DNA from: Dicaeum eximium
Taxonomy: Eukaryota > Chordata > Aves > Passeriformes > Dicaeidae
Length of the DNA stretch: 64,000 bases
Direction: 5' to 3'
Assembly: GCA_013396995.1 (NCBI GenBank)
Contig: VWZP01005600.1
Location: 1-64,000 of the forward strand
This document shows positions 12,101 through 23,331 of this stretch, one piece after another (the stretch's first letter is position 1; each line of letters opens with the position of its first letter). The notes under the pieces were generated by a model. That model was not told the DNA's origin, did no database searches, and saw only the letters and a list, made by a program, of their open reading frames with translations. Made by a program: the position numbers and the translations under genes.

Positions 12101-15100
12101 TCATTTTGTTTCAGAGGGCTGTGTTCCATCGTAAAACCATTGAATTCATATGAACCATGAATTTGGTTTATATTCTTCTAGAATACAATTGAATTCTATT
12201 CTATTCAACTTTGAGAATAGAAGAATGGATAGGTATTTGTGAGGAAGCAAACATGAGAAGTGGAAGATTTACCAATCAAGCAGTGACTTAATTTACAGTG
12301 ACTAGATTTGCAGAGTAGTCTTCTGTGAAGAATAAGACTGTTTTACTGTAGGTGGTTCTTCATGGAAGTCAACAAAAATATTTTGCTGGGGGACTGTTAT
12401 TGTAATACAATTGACTGTTTCCTGTGAAGGAGTAAATACAGGTGTAGTGTCAAATTGCTGTATTTAATACAGATTTAAAAAGCAAGTTCCTCAAAGAGGA
12501 AACATGTGACATAGGCTCTGTTACAGCATAAAATATCCATTCTGAAATGATTTTAAATGCACATTAATCACTTTGTAACTCATGGCCATTTCTCCTGTTC
12601 TAGTTTTGGGAATATGATCTACAAAGAGAAGAGGGAGTCTGTCAGTAAAGAAGATCTTGCTAGAGCCATATTGGTCACCATCACCAATAACATTGGCTCT
12701 ATTGCCCGGATGTGTGCAGTAAATGAGGTAAAACCTGACAAGGAATTGATCTGTCTACAGCTCTGTTATTTGTCTTCACGTGAAATAACTGCTTAAATGG
12801 TGTATAACTTTAAACCTTTTAATACGTTCTCAAATGAAATGAGGAAATCCATGTGGTAGCTTTGAATTGGGCCTACAGTCCTACAACTGGGTTCTTTCTT
12901 TGGTGTAATTGCTGAAAATGCTCACTTAATTTGAAACACTCTGTTTTAGCAAGGGGACTTGAAGTCCTTCATCACAACATCCTGTGCTTACCTGCAGGCT
13001 TTGGGCTCTGTTCTTTAACAAAGCTCCTCATCAGGTACCCTCCCCGTTTGCAAAGATATCCTTGTCTCACTTCTCCAGAGATGGTCTAAAGATTCTGAAG
13101 CAATTCCTAGTACTTTAACCACAGAACAGTTAGGGTTGCAAAGGACCCCTGGAGATCAGGAAGTCCTGCCAAGGCAGGGTCACCTAGGGAGTACATCCAG
13201 CCCTGAAACATGGACTGAGACACAAACTGGACTCTGTGCTTGGGGGTTTCAAAATATGAGACTTGAGCAACTGCAGCATTTAAGCTGCTGAAAATCCTGC
13301 ATAGTGCATAATGATGGCCTCCAGCAGTTTTTCCAAGCTAAAATTATTCTCTTATAAAAGCCTTGTTTCTAGTTAAACATTGTTTTTAATTTTTTCTAGC
13401 TCTTGAGGCTTAAAAATTGCTTTGACACCTCTCATCTTGCTGGTTGATACAGAGAACGTTTCTTGCCGTCATCTGTTTCTCAAAGTTTAAAAAAGAACCA
13501 GTATGTGTTCAGTATTAGTGTGGACAGCTAAGAAGCTGTGGAAGAATACTGAATTTAGGCATTGAAGACATGAGTGTCTGAACAGCAGGGATCTCTTCCT
13601 TCATTATCAACAAACTTGGGATAAAATGAGGTTTAGTAACAGCTTTCTTGGAGAAGACTATGGGTAACTGAATTTAGAGCTCTGCTTAAAACCTTTGAAT
13701 GGGATTGTCTCAGGAGTACCAACAGCCCTGTTAGCTGCAGTAACCCTCCTTTTGCTTAGGAGCCAGATTAATTATATTTTCTGGTTTTAATATTGCAACT
13801 TCTCCCTCAGTTTCATTATCTTTCTCTCATGTCTGTCTTGGAGAAGAAAGGTAATTTTGTGAGTGTTAAGTTAATTTTGGCTTTTTGCTTTATGGCAAAG
13901 CTTAATAACAAAAGAGTTAAAATTAAGGTGAAGTTGAAAGTACATTCTACATGTCTTAGGCAAATGTATGCAATTTATATTTAAGGGTGGGACTAAATGA
14001 GGACAAATCAGAACTTGTACAGTGCACAAACTACCTTTGTTCCAAGGGGTTTTTGATCTATTTGCAGCTATGTCACAGAACTACAAACCATAAGAAATAG
14101 CTAATAGAGATATACAAAGTAGTACCTTGAACCAATGTATAAAGATGAAATAAATGTAATTATTTTGACTTCCTGCAGTAGAGCAGAATTATGGTTTTGT
14201 GTCTTAACTATGTGTCTACTTTGTCTTCACTGGGAACTAATCAAGGTAGTTAAAAAGCAGTTGCATATTAGACATTTGACTACAGGTTGAATTGTCATAT
14301 TAGTTATTGTTATAACTTGGATATGATCATTTATTTAATGCAGTTAAGTGCTTTTTTAAGCACTGTGCTAAGGACTAACACAATTACATTTTCTTTGGTT
14401 CTTCCTCTTGGGTCATTAAACCAGTGTTTAGTGTTTTCGCTTAATGCTGGATTTACTTCAGTTAATGGGAAATATTAAATGATTTTCAAATTTTTACATT
14501 TGACTTGTTTAAAATTCATAGCTCACTAATAGTATTCGGCTCTTAGTCTGATGTCAGGCTGAGGTATACTGTGGTCTGAAGATGAAAGGCACATCTGTCA
14601 TGTCTTACTGCCTTCGGCTTCTTTACAGTGCTGCCTTGTTGCATATGGATCAAGCAGCATTGTACAGGGCTATGAAGGCATTGAGTCTTCTCTACCAAAC
14701 TGAAGTATCTTTCATTTAATTTCACTTTTAGCTGGGTTCTTTCTTTGGTGTAACTGCTGAAAATGCTCACTTAATTTGAAATACAAATGCTACATGTCTG
14801 TAAATTAAGTCCTTTAATTCTTGAGGGTTGCACCATTTTTCCTTTTCCCCAGGTATGCCCTGTTTTAAATTTTGGAACCATGTTTTAATTGTGAGTTGTT
14901 TTTTTGGGTTTTTTTGGTGGTTTTTTCCTTGCTTGAGACAGTCTTCTCTTTCATAGCTTAATTTTTCAAAGCTGTGTCAAACAGTGAAAAGTCTTAATCT
15001 TTTGCTGTTTTTCTTTTTTTTTCTTTTTTTTTCAGAAAATAAACAGAGTTGTGTTTGTTGGCAACTTTTTGCGTGTGAATACTTTGTCAATGAAGCTTCT

Positions 15101-16955
15101 TGCATATGCACTGGATTACTGGTCAAAAGGTCAGCTGAAGGCCTTGTTCCTAGAACATGAGGTATGCTGTGGCTCATTTATCTGTGTGTATTGTTTCACC
15201 ATAAATCAGAAATGCCTCTATTGAGTAGCTCTCATGTGTGATATCCTGAGGCACCAAGTGCTCAGTAAATACTAGAAATAAGAGGAGGTTTGTTGTGCTG
15301 AATTGGTTCTCTGGGAACAGTTTTCAGCCAGGGAAGTAGTTCAGTCACTTTGGGGTATCTCAGTTCATGCTGTGGATCTCTGGAAGGGGACTAGAAAATG
15401 TTAAACTCTGTGCTAAGGGTCAGCAGTCTTCCTTGGGTTGGGGGGAAACAACAGTAAGTATTGTGTTTCAAAGAGTGCAGAAATGTAAAGCTTGGCCCTT
15501 TGAAACACTTCCATTGTTCACAGCTGAGCTTGAGCAATGTCTTGAAAGTTGAGACTGCTTTGATAAGGCCTGTTTTCATTCCATGACAGACCCCTCAGAG
15601 CTCTTGTAGTGATTTTATGCTTTGAGAATAACCTGCTTTTGGGCAGCTACTGCCATTTAGATCAGTATGCAGTGCTGAGAGCTCTGACCTGTGTTGGTTA
15701 AAATAAAGGCAATCAGTGTTAATTACAGGTGCAACAGTTGTTGACTTGTAGCTTCTGGGCAGTGGGTTGGGAATTTTTGTCCTCAGTTTCTTGATCTGAA
15801 AATATTACAGCATTCCATCTGTTCCCTGTAGGGATGTGCCCCCTGTTGACAGGGTGACCAAATTACAAGAGAGTTTTCAAATACTCCTTGCTAAATAAGG
15901 CAGAGCCTAAAAGCTTCTGTCCCAATTTGGTCCAAAGATGCCTCATAGGACCTTTTAGACTTCACCTTAAACCTGGGGCTGTCCAATTGGACAGAGGCCA
16001 GGAGATCCCTGCCTAAGTGATTGGGTAGGAAAAAGACAGAACAAAAGATTTAATTGCTTTTGTGGGGTGCTTAGCAGGGCAAGGACCTCTTGCACCTGGC
16101 ATGGTTTTTCTCTGTAAAGAGCTTTGTTATTTTGTTTCTTCTTAAACCTTTTTCTGTTTCAAACAGTGCTACAGAAGCCATCATGCTACTTCTATGCTGT
16201 TCAGGGTAGCTGGGCTATCTTGGGTGTAATAGGAGAAACCTGTTAGTTCCCTTTCAGTGATTCTCACAACTCTTTTCCTTTGTTGCTTACCCAAGACTGA
16301 CAGTCTGTCCTTATGGCCACAGTAAGAGGGGAATGGTTCCTTGTTAGTTCTACCCTCTTCAGATTTTTCTTGGGAAAAATTTTAGACTGTTACATTTGCT
16401 CAAGTGTATATTCTAAACACTTGAATACTTCTTAGTTATAGGGAGGGGGAAAATTTCACTCCACAGGGGAAAAATAATTCAACTGGAGAGCATGGTTCTT
16501 TGTATGCAGGTAGGTAGACAGTCCAAAAGTGTGATGTGTGGATAGTTCAAGGAATTCTTCACTTTTACTTTAGGAATAATGTTGCTATGGATATTTTAGC
16601 AAGCAAAAGATGCAGCTTCTCTAGCAAGAAGAAACCAAATCTGATTTCCATGCTTTAGGGTCACTGATACCTGTCTTAGAGGTCCTGCAGTGTATGGTGA
16701 GGCTTGGCAGGAAACCTCCTAAAGTCAAGCTGGATAAGAAGGATAAATGTTTCAGAAAGCCTTAAATAATTACTGTGAAATATTATATATTAAAAGTGTA
16801 TAGTGTTCTTTCTGTAGTATTGATCCATCAGGTGATTGTTGTCACTAAAATGTGATTACTACAAAATTTAATACCCTACTTAAACTTGATTTTTTTTTTA
16901 ACAGGGATACTTTGGAGCTGTTGGTGCTCTGCTTGGGCTGCCAAATTTCAGTTGA
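130..16955 (+). CDS. PANK3: Pantothenate kinase 3, complete 7-exon gene
   Basis: Coding exons join as 130-157, 8851-9203, 10028-10281, 10389-10565, 12604-12727, 15036-15161 and 16905-16955. They total 1113 nt: 370 residues plus TGA, the same length as human PANK3. The enzyme phosphorylates pantothenate (vitamin B5) with ATP, the rate-controlling first step of coenzyme A synthesis, works as a cytosolic dimer and is inhibited by acetyl-CoA. Seen in the translation: the family N-terminus MKIKDAKKP, the nucleotide-binding loop GMDIGGT (15-21), catalytic Glu138 in KLDELD, Ser192/Ser195 in NIGSGVS, Arg207, Ala267/Ala269 in GWAVAS, and Trp341 in DYWSKG. PANK1 and PANK2 are less likely because they carry long, different N-terminal extensions, whereas this protein begins directly with the PANK3-type end. 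No frameshift or internal stop occurs. Intron 5 hosts miR-103, which further supports the identification. Confidence 0.97.
158..8850 (+). other. PANK3: PANK3 intron 1 (8.7 kb)
   Basis: Runs from donor GTAAGG to acceptor TCTTCACAG. After the first 100 bases of CpG island it is AT-rich with stop codons in all frames. The ORFs of 60-185 codons inside it show no family motif. Simple A-runs lie at 8267-8280 and 8636-8651. First introns often hold enhancers, but I see no site I can support. Confidence 0.9.
8851..9203 (+). CDS. PANK3: PANK3 coding exon 2 (residues 10-127)
   Basis: Acceptor ATCTTCACAG and donor ACA|GTAGGT bound 353 nt. It encodes the ATP-binding loop GMDIGGTLVK (15-24) and the glycine-rich segment CATGGGAYKF. 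Open frame continues past the donor for about 20 codons, but that extension is not family sequence. Compared with the human protein as I remember it, a few conservative changes occur, for example an Ala in KLAYFEP. Confidence 0.96.
9204..10027 (+). other. PANK3: PANK3 intron 2 (0.8 kb)
   Basis: GTAGGT donor to a pyrimidine-rich acceptor ending TTAACACAG. AT-rich, with no repeat or ORF worth reporting. Confidence 0.9.
10028..10281 (+). CDS. PANK3: PANK3 coding exon 3 (residues 128-211 and two bases of codon 212)
   Basis: Begins ATTGGAAAC after AACACAG and ends ACAAG before GTAAGT, a consensus donor. It carries the catalytic Glu138 (KLDELDCLVKG), the NIGSGVSIL segment with Ser192 and Ser195, and Arg207. 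In PANK3 structures these residues contact pantothenate or the acyl-CoA inhibitor. Confidence 0.96.
10282..10388 (+). other. PANK3: PANK3 intron 3 (107 bp)
   Basis: A very short intron, GTAAGTTA to CTGTCCTTAG, close to the lower end of normal vertebrate intron size. Exons 3 and 4 are likely recognised across the intron. Confidence 0.92.
10389..10565 (+). CDS. PANK3: PANK3 coding exon 4 (residues 212-270 and two bases of codon 271)
   Basis: Starts T|CTAGGTGGAGGG after CCTTAG and ends GCATCCAG before GTGAGC. It encodes SLGGGTFLGL, an actin-like-fold glycine loop, and the dimer-interface segment LPGWAVAS with Ala267 and Ala269. Confidence 0.96.
10566..12603 (+). other. PANK3: PANK3 intron 4 (2.0 kb)
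   Basis: GTGAGC donor to acceptor TCCTGTTCTAG. Contains an A-run at 10948-10961 and a TA dinucleotide run at 11566-11592. No coding evidence. Confidence 0.9.
11566..11592. repeat. (TA)n microsatellite
   Basis: Uninterrupted TA dinucleotide run of about 27 bases inside PANK3 intron 4. Likely polymorphic in length. Confidence 0.9.
12604..12727 (+). CDS. PANK3: PANK3 coding exon 5 (residues 271-312)
   Basis: Begins T TTTGGGAATATG after TGTTCTAG, completing the Ser codon split from exon 4, and ends AATGAG before GTAAAA. It encodes SFGNMIYKEKRESVSKEDLA and the helix ending ARMCAVNE. The donor GTAAAAC is weaker than the others. It opens the intron that carries miR-103. Confidence 0.95.
12887..12936 (+). 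repeat. 50-bp direct repeat, copy A
   Basis: Matches 14732-14781 at 49 of 50 positions (T/C difference at position 22 of the unit). The unit starts CTGGGTTCTTTC and ends TTAATTTGAAA. Flanking bases on both sides are unrelated between copies, so the edges are sharp. Origin unknown. Confidence 0.85.
13119..13206 (-). repeat. CR1-like LINE 3' fragment
   Basis: The stretch contains CCACAGAAC, AGGGTTGCAAAGGACC, CTGGAGATC and CCAAGGCAGGGTCACCTA in the order typical of avian CR1 3' ends read on the reverse strand. It is diverged and lacks the terminal octamer repeats. Identification is from memory of the consensus. Confidence 0.65.
14606..14683 (+). ncRNA. MIR103: miR-103 precursor hairpin
   Basis: A 78-nt hairpin in PANK3 intron 5 with the miR-103 mature sequence on its 3' arm at 14653-14675 (seed GCAGCAT) and the known 5' product at 14616-14638, separated by a TTGCATATGGATCA loop. 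The arms are complementary and the lower stem pairs GCCTTC with GAAGGC. It is processed from the host transcript on the same strand, so PANK3 promoter activity should set its output. Known family role: regulation of lipid and insulin-signalling genes. In human an antisense product (miR-103b) is annotated at the same place, and the palindromic shape would allow it here too. Confidence 0.97.
14653..14675 (+). ncRNA. miR-103-3p mature microRNA
   Basis: The 23-nt sequence begins AGCAGCATTG and ends GGGCTATGA, identical to the vertebrate miR-103 mature strand as I know it. It lies on the 3' arm of the precursor. Confidence 0.95.
14732..14781 (+). repeat. 50-bp direct repeat, copy B
   Basis: Second copy of the unit at 12887-12936, beginning 49 bases after the end of the miR-103 precursor and about 250 bases before the exon 6 acceptor. 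One mismatch to copy A. Confidence 0.85.
15036..15161 (+). CDS. PANK3: PANK3 coding exon 6 (residues 313-354)
   Basis: Preceded by an unusually long T-rich tract ending TTTTTTTTCAG and followed by GTATGC. It encodes KINRVVFVGNFLRVN, a core strand of the kinase fold, then LLAYALDYWSKGQLKALFLEHE with Trp341, which packs against the pantetheine portion of bound ligands. Confidence 0.96.
15162..16904 (+). other. PANK3: PANK3 intron 6 (1.7 kb)
   Basis: GTATGC donor to TTTTTTTTTAACAG. AT-rich sequence without recognisable repeats or genes. Confidence 0.9.
16905..16955 (+). CDS. PANK3: PANK3 coding exon 7 (residues 355-370 and stop)
   Basis: Starts GGATACTTTGG after AACAG and encodes GYFGAVGALLGLPNFS, the invariant C-terminus of animal PanK proteins, ending at TGA 16953-16955. 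The same exon continues as the 3' UTR. Confidence 0.96.
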   Translation, partial: GYFGAVGALLGLPNFS

Positions 16956-17779
16956 GATACCAGATGTCACTGCACTGAACTATTTTCCACCTGAACGACA
17001 CTTGTTTATGTCGATGCGAATTAAATCTGGGGAGGGGAGAAGAAAAAAACTGATTTTCTGTAACTCTTTTTAAGAAGTGATTAAGCTACTGAGTATTGCT
17101 GTTGTAAGGAACGGGGTTTCACTCTGCTGGGCATTGGCAAGTGAACTGTTTGTGGCTATTATTTATGTTCTTTGGTATGTGTAGCCAGTAGTGAACTTCT
17201 AATATGCAATACATCCTCTGAAAACAACTTTCCAGAAGTTCCAGAAAAAGGAATGCCAAACCCTTAAGTGCTCAGGATGCAAATATTGCAGGTTTATTCC
17301 CATGGCTTTAGGCCTATCAGTTTTATATATAATTGTTAACTGAAAAATTATTTTCATTAGTTATACTGTTATTATGAGCACAAGTTTTATGTGTACTTAC
17401 AGAAAACAAAATACAGCAAGGTACTATTGACAAGATGAGGAAACTGTAGACAATTGCTTCCCACAGTAAATATAGTAATTATTTTATTTTTATGTGTAAT
17501 GGAAATAATGCTTTAATTTCCAGTGGGAAAATAGAGACACAAAGAATCAGCCAAAGCAGCAGAATAAGCAGTTGATATTTTGAAGGTTTCATGGAGATAG
17601 TCACCTTAATTTATTGGAAGATTCAGCTGGTATTTTGGGAAGATTCCTCTGTCTTTGGATTTGGAAAAGAGTTCAGTGATTAATGAAGGCAGGTTTGGGG
17701 GGGAAGATTTTTTAAAATTTTTTTATTTTTTGAGGACATTACTTCCAAAATGCCTTCTGGATTACTTTTTTGGGGTTTG

Positions 17780-17826
17780 GTTTTTTTTTTTTTTGTTTTG
17801 TTTTGTTTTGTTTTGTCTTTTTTTTG
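17780..17826. repeat. Poly-T / (TTTTG)n simple repeat
   Basis: A 14-base T-run followed by four TTTTG units and another T-run, within the probable 3' UTR. In sense RNA this is a U-rich track that could bind U-rich RNA-binding proteins, and it lies just upstream of the proximal AATAAA. Confidence 0.9.
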
Positions 17827-17869
17827 CTTCATGAGTTCTGCCATTGTGAATAATCATTTGTAAAGGTAC

Positions 17870-17875
17870 AATAAA
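17870..17875 (+). terminator. PANK3: Proximal PANK3 poly(A) signal candidate
   Basis: Canonical AATAAA 0.9 kb after the stop, shortly after a U-rich region. Downstream sequence is only weakly GT-rich, so use is uncertain. Confidence 0.45.
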
Positions 17876-18318
17876 GCCTGAGAGAATTGCAGAAATCCTT
17901 ATAAAATAGACTAATTATGGGACCTCATACTTCTGATGCTTTGGCTTATTTCTGTAGAGGTTTGGAAAAATTTTTGCCCCATCCTACTGATTGGAAATTG
18001 TGATTTCCCTGTAATTTTGTAAGAGTTGATCAGAATTCAAGCAGGTGTTGAAGTTGAAAGGTTACTTTTGGATTTGGAAGTTTGTTTTTGGAAGTTGAGG
18101 ACAGCATCAGAGTTTGTATTGCAGCAGCAAATGGACCAATATTTAATGCACTTGCAATATGGAGCCATTCATCAAATTGTGGCCTTGGGATAAAATCCAT
18201 ACTCTGGAACTGATTTTTGGGGTTTTCTGTAGACTTTTAAAATTTACAGTTGCGATTATTACAATGACTTTAGTCCTGAAGCCAGGGCATGAGATGTTAA
18301 ACTTATAGGACTATTATA

Positions 18319-18345
18319 CATATAGCTACAGTCAGTAGCTATATG
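18319..18345 (+). other. Perfect 11-bp inverted repeat (hairpin) in 3' UTR
   Basis: CATATAGCTAC, a five-base loop AGTCA, then GTAGCTATATG. It can form a short RNA hairpin. Function unknown. Confidence 0.8.
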
Positions 18346-21300
18346 ACTTTTTGTGGACTAAAGAGCTACCCAATTTTGTGATATTTCATGTAAAATTTAT
18401 TTCCTATAAGTGCATGAGGAGCAACCAGACTCAGACACACTCATATCTTGGGATTTAAGGATTTTAAAACTGATTGCTCAAGTATTCCACAGCATGGCTG
18501 TGTTGTATTTACAGATACATCCCCCTTGTGTTAGAAACCCCTGTGCTATTTTCAGTCTTCTCTTCCTCAAAATTCAAAGCCCCAAAATAACATCATAGGT
18601 TTTTGCTTTTAAAAATTTTCTGTGGCCCTTTAAGAGTACAGTACCTTAGAGTAGGCAACTCATTAAGTGCAATGCTAATCACAAATGCAGTTCCATTTAT
18701 TGTTGCTTTTCCTGGTACTTGTACTACATTTCCATTGTGCTTGCTTTGATGTTTCACTATAGACATAAACAACTAAAAATTACACTCCGTTCAGCTGATC
18801 TAATGCTAAATCAGAGCACTTCAGAAAATAAGTGAATACAGTTTTTCTAGACTGTCTTTATCAATGCTGTAAACTGTTCCTTTTGAGTTAGGATTGACTA
18901 TCAAAAGTTTTATTTGGTTATAAAACTGTAAAAACTTAATTTATCTGAATGTTCTGGCAGCCTGCTGAAAATTTTGCAAACTAACTGCATATTTTACTTG
19001 CAAAGGGTGCTTACGGGGACGTACTACAGCTCCATTAGAAACAGTTCCTTTAGTCTATGTTTATTGCTACTTCGTTTCATTTGTGATACTGAGAGTCCTC
19101 TTGAAGCAGTAGTTAGAAGCTATTTGTATATTTAACCAAAAGCACATATAGAAGATGATTACCTAATAACCATAGTTAATTAAACCAATTGAAGTTGATG
19201 TGACCTAACATACATTTTTTAAAGTAAACTGTACAGAGTTACAAAATAAGCAAATGGAGTAATCCTTGAATAGCTGTACTGTATAGAAACTACTGTGAGA
19301 ATCAAAAAGTATGCCCTACCTCTGTTTTATTTCCCCTGAGCTTCTAAAAAAATTGGCTTCCTGTTGCTAATTTTATCAGCGCAATTGTTACTTCATTACA
19401 AGAGCAACCACAGGAGTTGTCAAACCCTACTGTAAAGCCCAGGGGTCCTGTATTTAAGCCACATCTTTGGGTTTCATCTCATTTTCTGTCAGCTGAGAAT
19501 GTGTTATTAGAGTCTCCAAAGATTTACTCTACCACCAGGAGAAATTATAGGCATCACAAATAGTTGCAAGATAAGCCTTAATGTCTTTTCTTGTAAATTC
19601 TCTGGTAAACAGATTGAAAAGGCTTGTTTCTTTTATATGAATCACTGAAGTAAGTTGCTTTTTCCTTATATAGTCTGTTTTTACTTTCACCCTTGGCATT
19701 CCTTTTCCTCAGAGCCAATTGGTTGAAGCAGCTTTAGGGTGAATTGATTCAGTGTGGTGTACTACAGTAGAGAAGATTGGGGGTTTTCTCAGGACTTCTG
19801 TTGTCTTCTAAAGTGGAACCACTTTCTAGAGGAAAGTTCTGTGATAGTTCTTGAAAGTAAAATGTAAGACCCATTTTGAATGTGTAATCATTTTCAGCTC
19901 AGTCAGCCATGTGAGTGCCTTTTAATTTTTTCATAAAATGCCAATTTTATGGTACTGGGACTTTATCCATGAGGCTTCCTAACCAATATTACTTACCAGA
20001 GAAGTGGCAGGTAATTTTATTGGCCGTGGAGATGATCCCTTTAATCCAGTAGCAAGATATGCCAGGAAAACATCGTCAGGTTTCTTGCTTCCTATCCCTG
20101 TAGCCCTTAATCTTGGGGTAAGGATTTTGCATTTCTTGGTTTTATCCCTCTAGCTTGATCCTTTCAAGTATTATGCACAGTTTTATAGTATCAGTATCTC
20201 CCTAAAAATCATGCAAGTTTATAGTGAGATAAGTACTGTGTATTTCTGGATAGAGAAGTTCAATCTTGGGTGAAGTTATTCCAAGCTATTAAACATAACT
20301 ACTTCTACCTTCCTAAGTCTAGTTGGGTAATTACAGTTTGAATGAAAGGGGAACTCTTACAATACATATTGAATATTTAACAGGCTGGAATTAAAACATC
20401 CTCAGGGTTCTTTACTGAACCAAAGAGAGGTTTAAATGCAAACAATTTTTATTCTTTTTAGTAAAGTCTCAATACATTTAGGAGTTCAGAGAGAAGCTGC
20501 AGTGATACACCCTGTGTCTTAGTTTGATCAAGATTTCCAAAGTGTATTCAGGTGTCTGCCCTGCCTTTTGAAGATGTTTCCCTCTCAAGCACCTGTGTGA
20601 TTCTACCAACAGGTGCTCATAATTATAAAGTTACAGGGTGGAAAGAAGAGAGACCAACCACATTGTCCCACTTCACCTCAGCTGTATATTCAAAAGCTCT
20701 GGCTTCTCCTGATGGATCATCAGCTCCTTCAGTGGTACTGTGACATTCCTACTTGCACTTGAGTTGGTAGTATAGATGCAAGGTGCCTTTAAGGGCTGTA
20801 ATACTCTGTCTCTACCCAATACAGGTTTTCAGGAAGCACCTGCTTCTAGATCGGTTTAAATAACTTCTCATTTCTAAGTATTACAAAATAACAGTGGGGT
20901 TCTAACATTTGGAATTAATTATAGTGTCTTTTATCTAGAGTAGATCTTTGCTAGATAAAGACTAGATGGTGTCTTTCACATCCAGTCAGTAATTTTCATT
21001 AATGAATAAATTTGCAGTCAACCTGGTTTTAAATATCACTTTCATTGTTGACATTCTGGGCACCACTGTAATCCTGAGGAAGCAGTGACTTCAGAGCTGA
21101 GGTGAAGGTCAGTGTGGTTCTGTTGAGCTAGTTCTGGTCAGTTAGTCATAACTAGTTATAACAAGATTAATTCTTTCCCTTGTCACTTCTCCTTCTTTTC
21201 TTATCTGCATCTTTTTATGTAGGCTTAAAAACCATGTAATATGTAACAGAGCTTTGCTGAAGCTAAAAAGTGAACAAACATTTGTGGGTTAGGTTGGAAG

Positions 21301-21602
21301 TGTTGGAGCAAAGCCTGAGGGCCCAGTGCAGAGCTGGGGACACACTTGGCACAGTTTCTGTTTGGGTGTGGTAATTTTTTAATTTCCCATAAATGCACAG
21401 TCAGAGCTGGTGGGCTTCACAATCACTGTGAATAAAATGTGAGAATTTAGTCCTCAGACGTGACCATGGGAGATTTAAAAAATGCTTTTTCATGGTGTAG
21501 AAAGATAATTCCTGCTTTAAGTTCTTTAAAGTTTTACTGATGTATTCCAAAGTACATCACCAGTATTTTGTCAACTGTGGTAAAACTCTAATTCTCTAAG
21601 AA

Positions 21603-21629
21603 TTAACTTAGAGTAATTCTCTAAGTTAA
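21603..21629 (+). other. Perfect 11-bp inverted repeat (hairpin) in 3' UTR
   Basis: TTAACTTAGAG, loop TAATT, then CTCTAAGTTAA. An extra copy of ATTCTCTAAG lies just upstream at 21591, so an alternative pairing is possible. Confidence 0.8.
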
Positions 21630-23331
21630 CAATTATGTCTGCAAATAAGTTTGTTTTATTAGTTTCATTTATGTCACACTTGGAAAGCATATTAAGTATT
21701 CTTAAAAACACACTTTTGAAAACATCTCAGATGATGCTGTAATATGTCTGTAATTATTCATGTGCTAATGGAATATGTTTGAGCAATCTCAGATTGCATA
21801 ACTGAGTGTCAAATCCTGCTCCCTCTGTAGTTACTTGAGTAGATCATTCTTTTAAATAACGAGCAAGATTTGGCCTCAAGGTCTTCTGCCTGGGGAACAC
21901 AGTAATGCTACTTTGCATATTCCTGCTGGTGCTAAATCATTAGAAAAATGATGAAAATAAAGATTCTAAAATAGAAATTGTAAATAAAATATTTATGGCC
22001 TGGTCCTTTTGACAGACTTAAATTTTATCATTTGCCAATACTTTTTTTGGCCTTATTTTGAGTTTCCCTTTTGGGTTTGGTTTTTTTTTGACTGTGTGGA
22101 CTGTGTGTGTTAATGTGGCAAGTCATTGGCAGGTGTGGCTTCCCGTGCTGCTTTATGTAAGGCCCGTGGCACATCGGGAGACAGATGAGTTTTCATAGCT
22201 GGATTTCCATGTTATCCTTCATCTTGTTTTGTTACTGTAGCTGTTTGCACAAATTGTGTCAAGTAGAACACAACTGGCATTTGTTCTCTGCTAAAACTTC
22301 CAAGAATGTCAGCCACTACTGAAAGTGTTCAGGAAAGCTGTTGAAAAGTCAGAAATACCCATTTAAAGTAATTCTAAAATCTAAATGTGCTAATTAGTGT
22401 CGCCTGTAAAATGAACTGGAATATAGTGTGCTGGTTGCTAATCTTTGCTATAAATTGCTGACATTTCACAATTCACATTTCTGGCATCACTTTAAAAAAT
22501 TGTAAATACAAGCTTTGGGAGGAGGTATATTAGTTTTAGATTGTGCATTATGAAAGACTAGTGAATTAGTATTTTGAGACATTAAATTACAACACCTAGA
22601 ACATGAAAATTAATGTGTTTGTGTTAGGGTATAGGGGGCTTTAGATAACCTGCACTTTTACATTCTTGAGTTTTGGCATTTTAACAAACAGTTAATTTTC
22701 CATTTACTGTCTCATCATATGCAGGCCTTGTAATCACCAGATGCTGTCTTGAATTATTTGTTTTAGTTAGCAAAGCAAAGAGGCAAATCTGTAACTTGTA
22801 AACCCTGGTAGGATGGAAGTTCTCCGAAGAGCCATTTGGTTAAGTTGCCTTATTCTAGTACATTGCACTCATGGTATGTCTCTGCTTTCTTGTTTACTGT
22901 TCAGACACTGAAGATGTGATGTAAAAATATGTGCTACAAATTTTTCATCATAAATTACTCATGAATACCTTTGTGTCACCTGTTAAACAGCTCTTGTAAA
23001 TGATGCCTTTATGCCATCTGTAATACAGCTCTTGTAAATTGTTTAAATTATTTTTCTTTTTATAGATTCTCATTATTGAATGTACAGATTAGATCCCTTT
23101 AATATGTCACTGAGTAATTTGATTTGGGCCCAAATATGGACAATGCTGTAATTCATCCCATCAAAACTGTAAATAATTCTTTACTGCTTGTTTGCATGAG
23201 TGAAGTTTGGATTTAATTTGCTTTGTCATAAACCAACTCCTCTGTCATGGGCCTACTTTTTACAGTTTATTTTCCTGGTTTTATTGCAATTTTTTCTGTA
23301 CGAATGTTGAAACAGTACTTTGTCTTTTCCT

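Larger units (their letters stand above)
12728..15035 (+). other. PANK3: PANK3 intron 5 (2.3 kb), miR-103 host intron
   Basis: Runs from GTAAAA to a long pyrimidine tract and TTTCAG at 15035. It holds a CR1 fragment near 13.1-13.2 kb, the miR-103 precursor, and two copies of a 50-bp sequence, one near the donor and one just downstream of the microRNA. Vertebrate PANK1, PANK2 and PANK3 all host miR-103/107 members in the equivalent intron. Confidence 0.9.

Noticed and set aside
14543..14770. 75-codon minus-strand frame over miR-103
   Set aside because: It is the reverse of the microRNA hairpin and its flanks. Conservation here is explained by the ncRNA.
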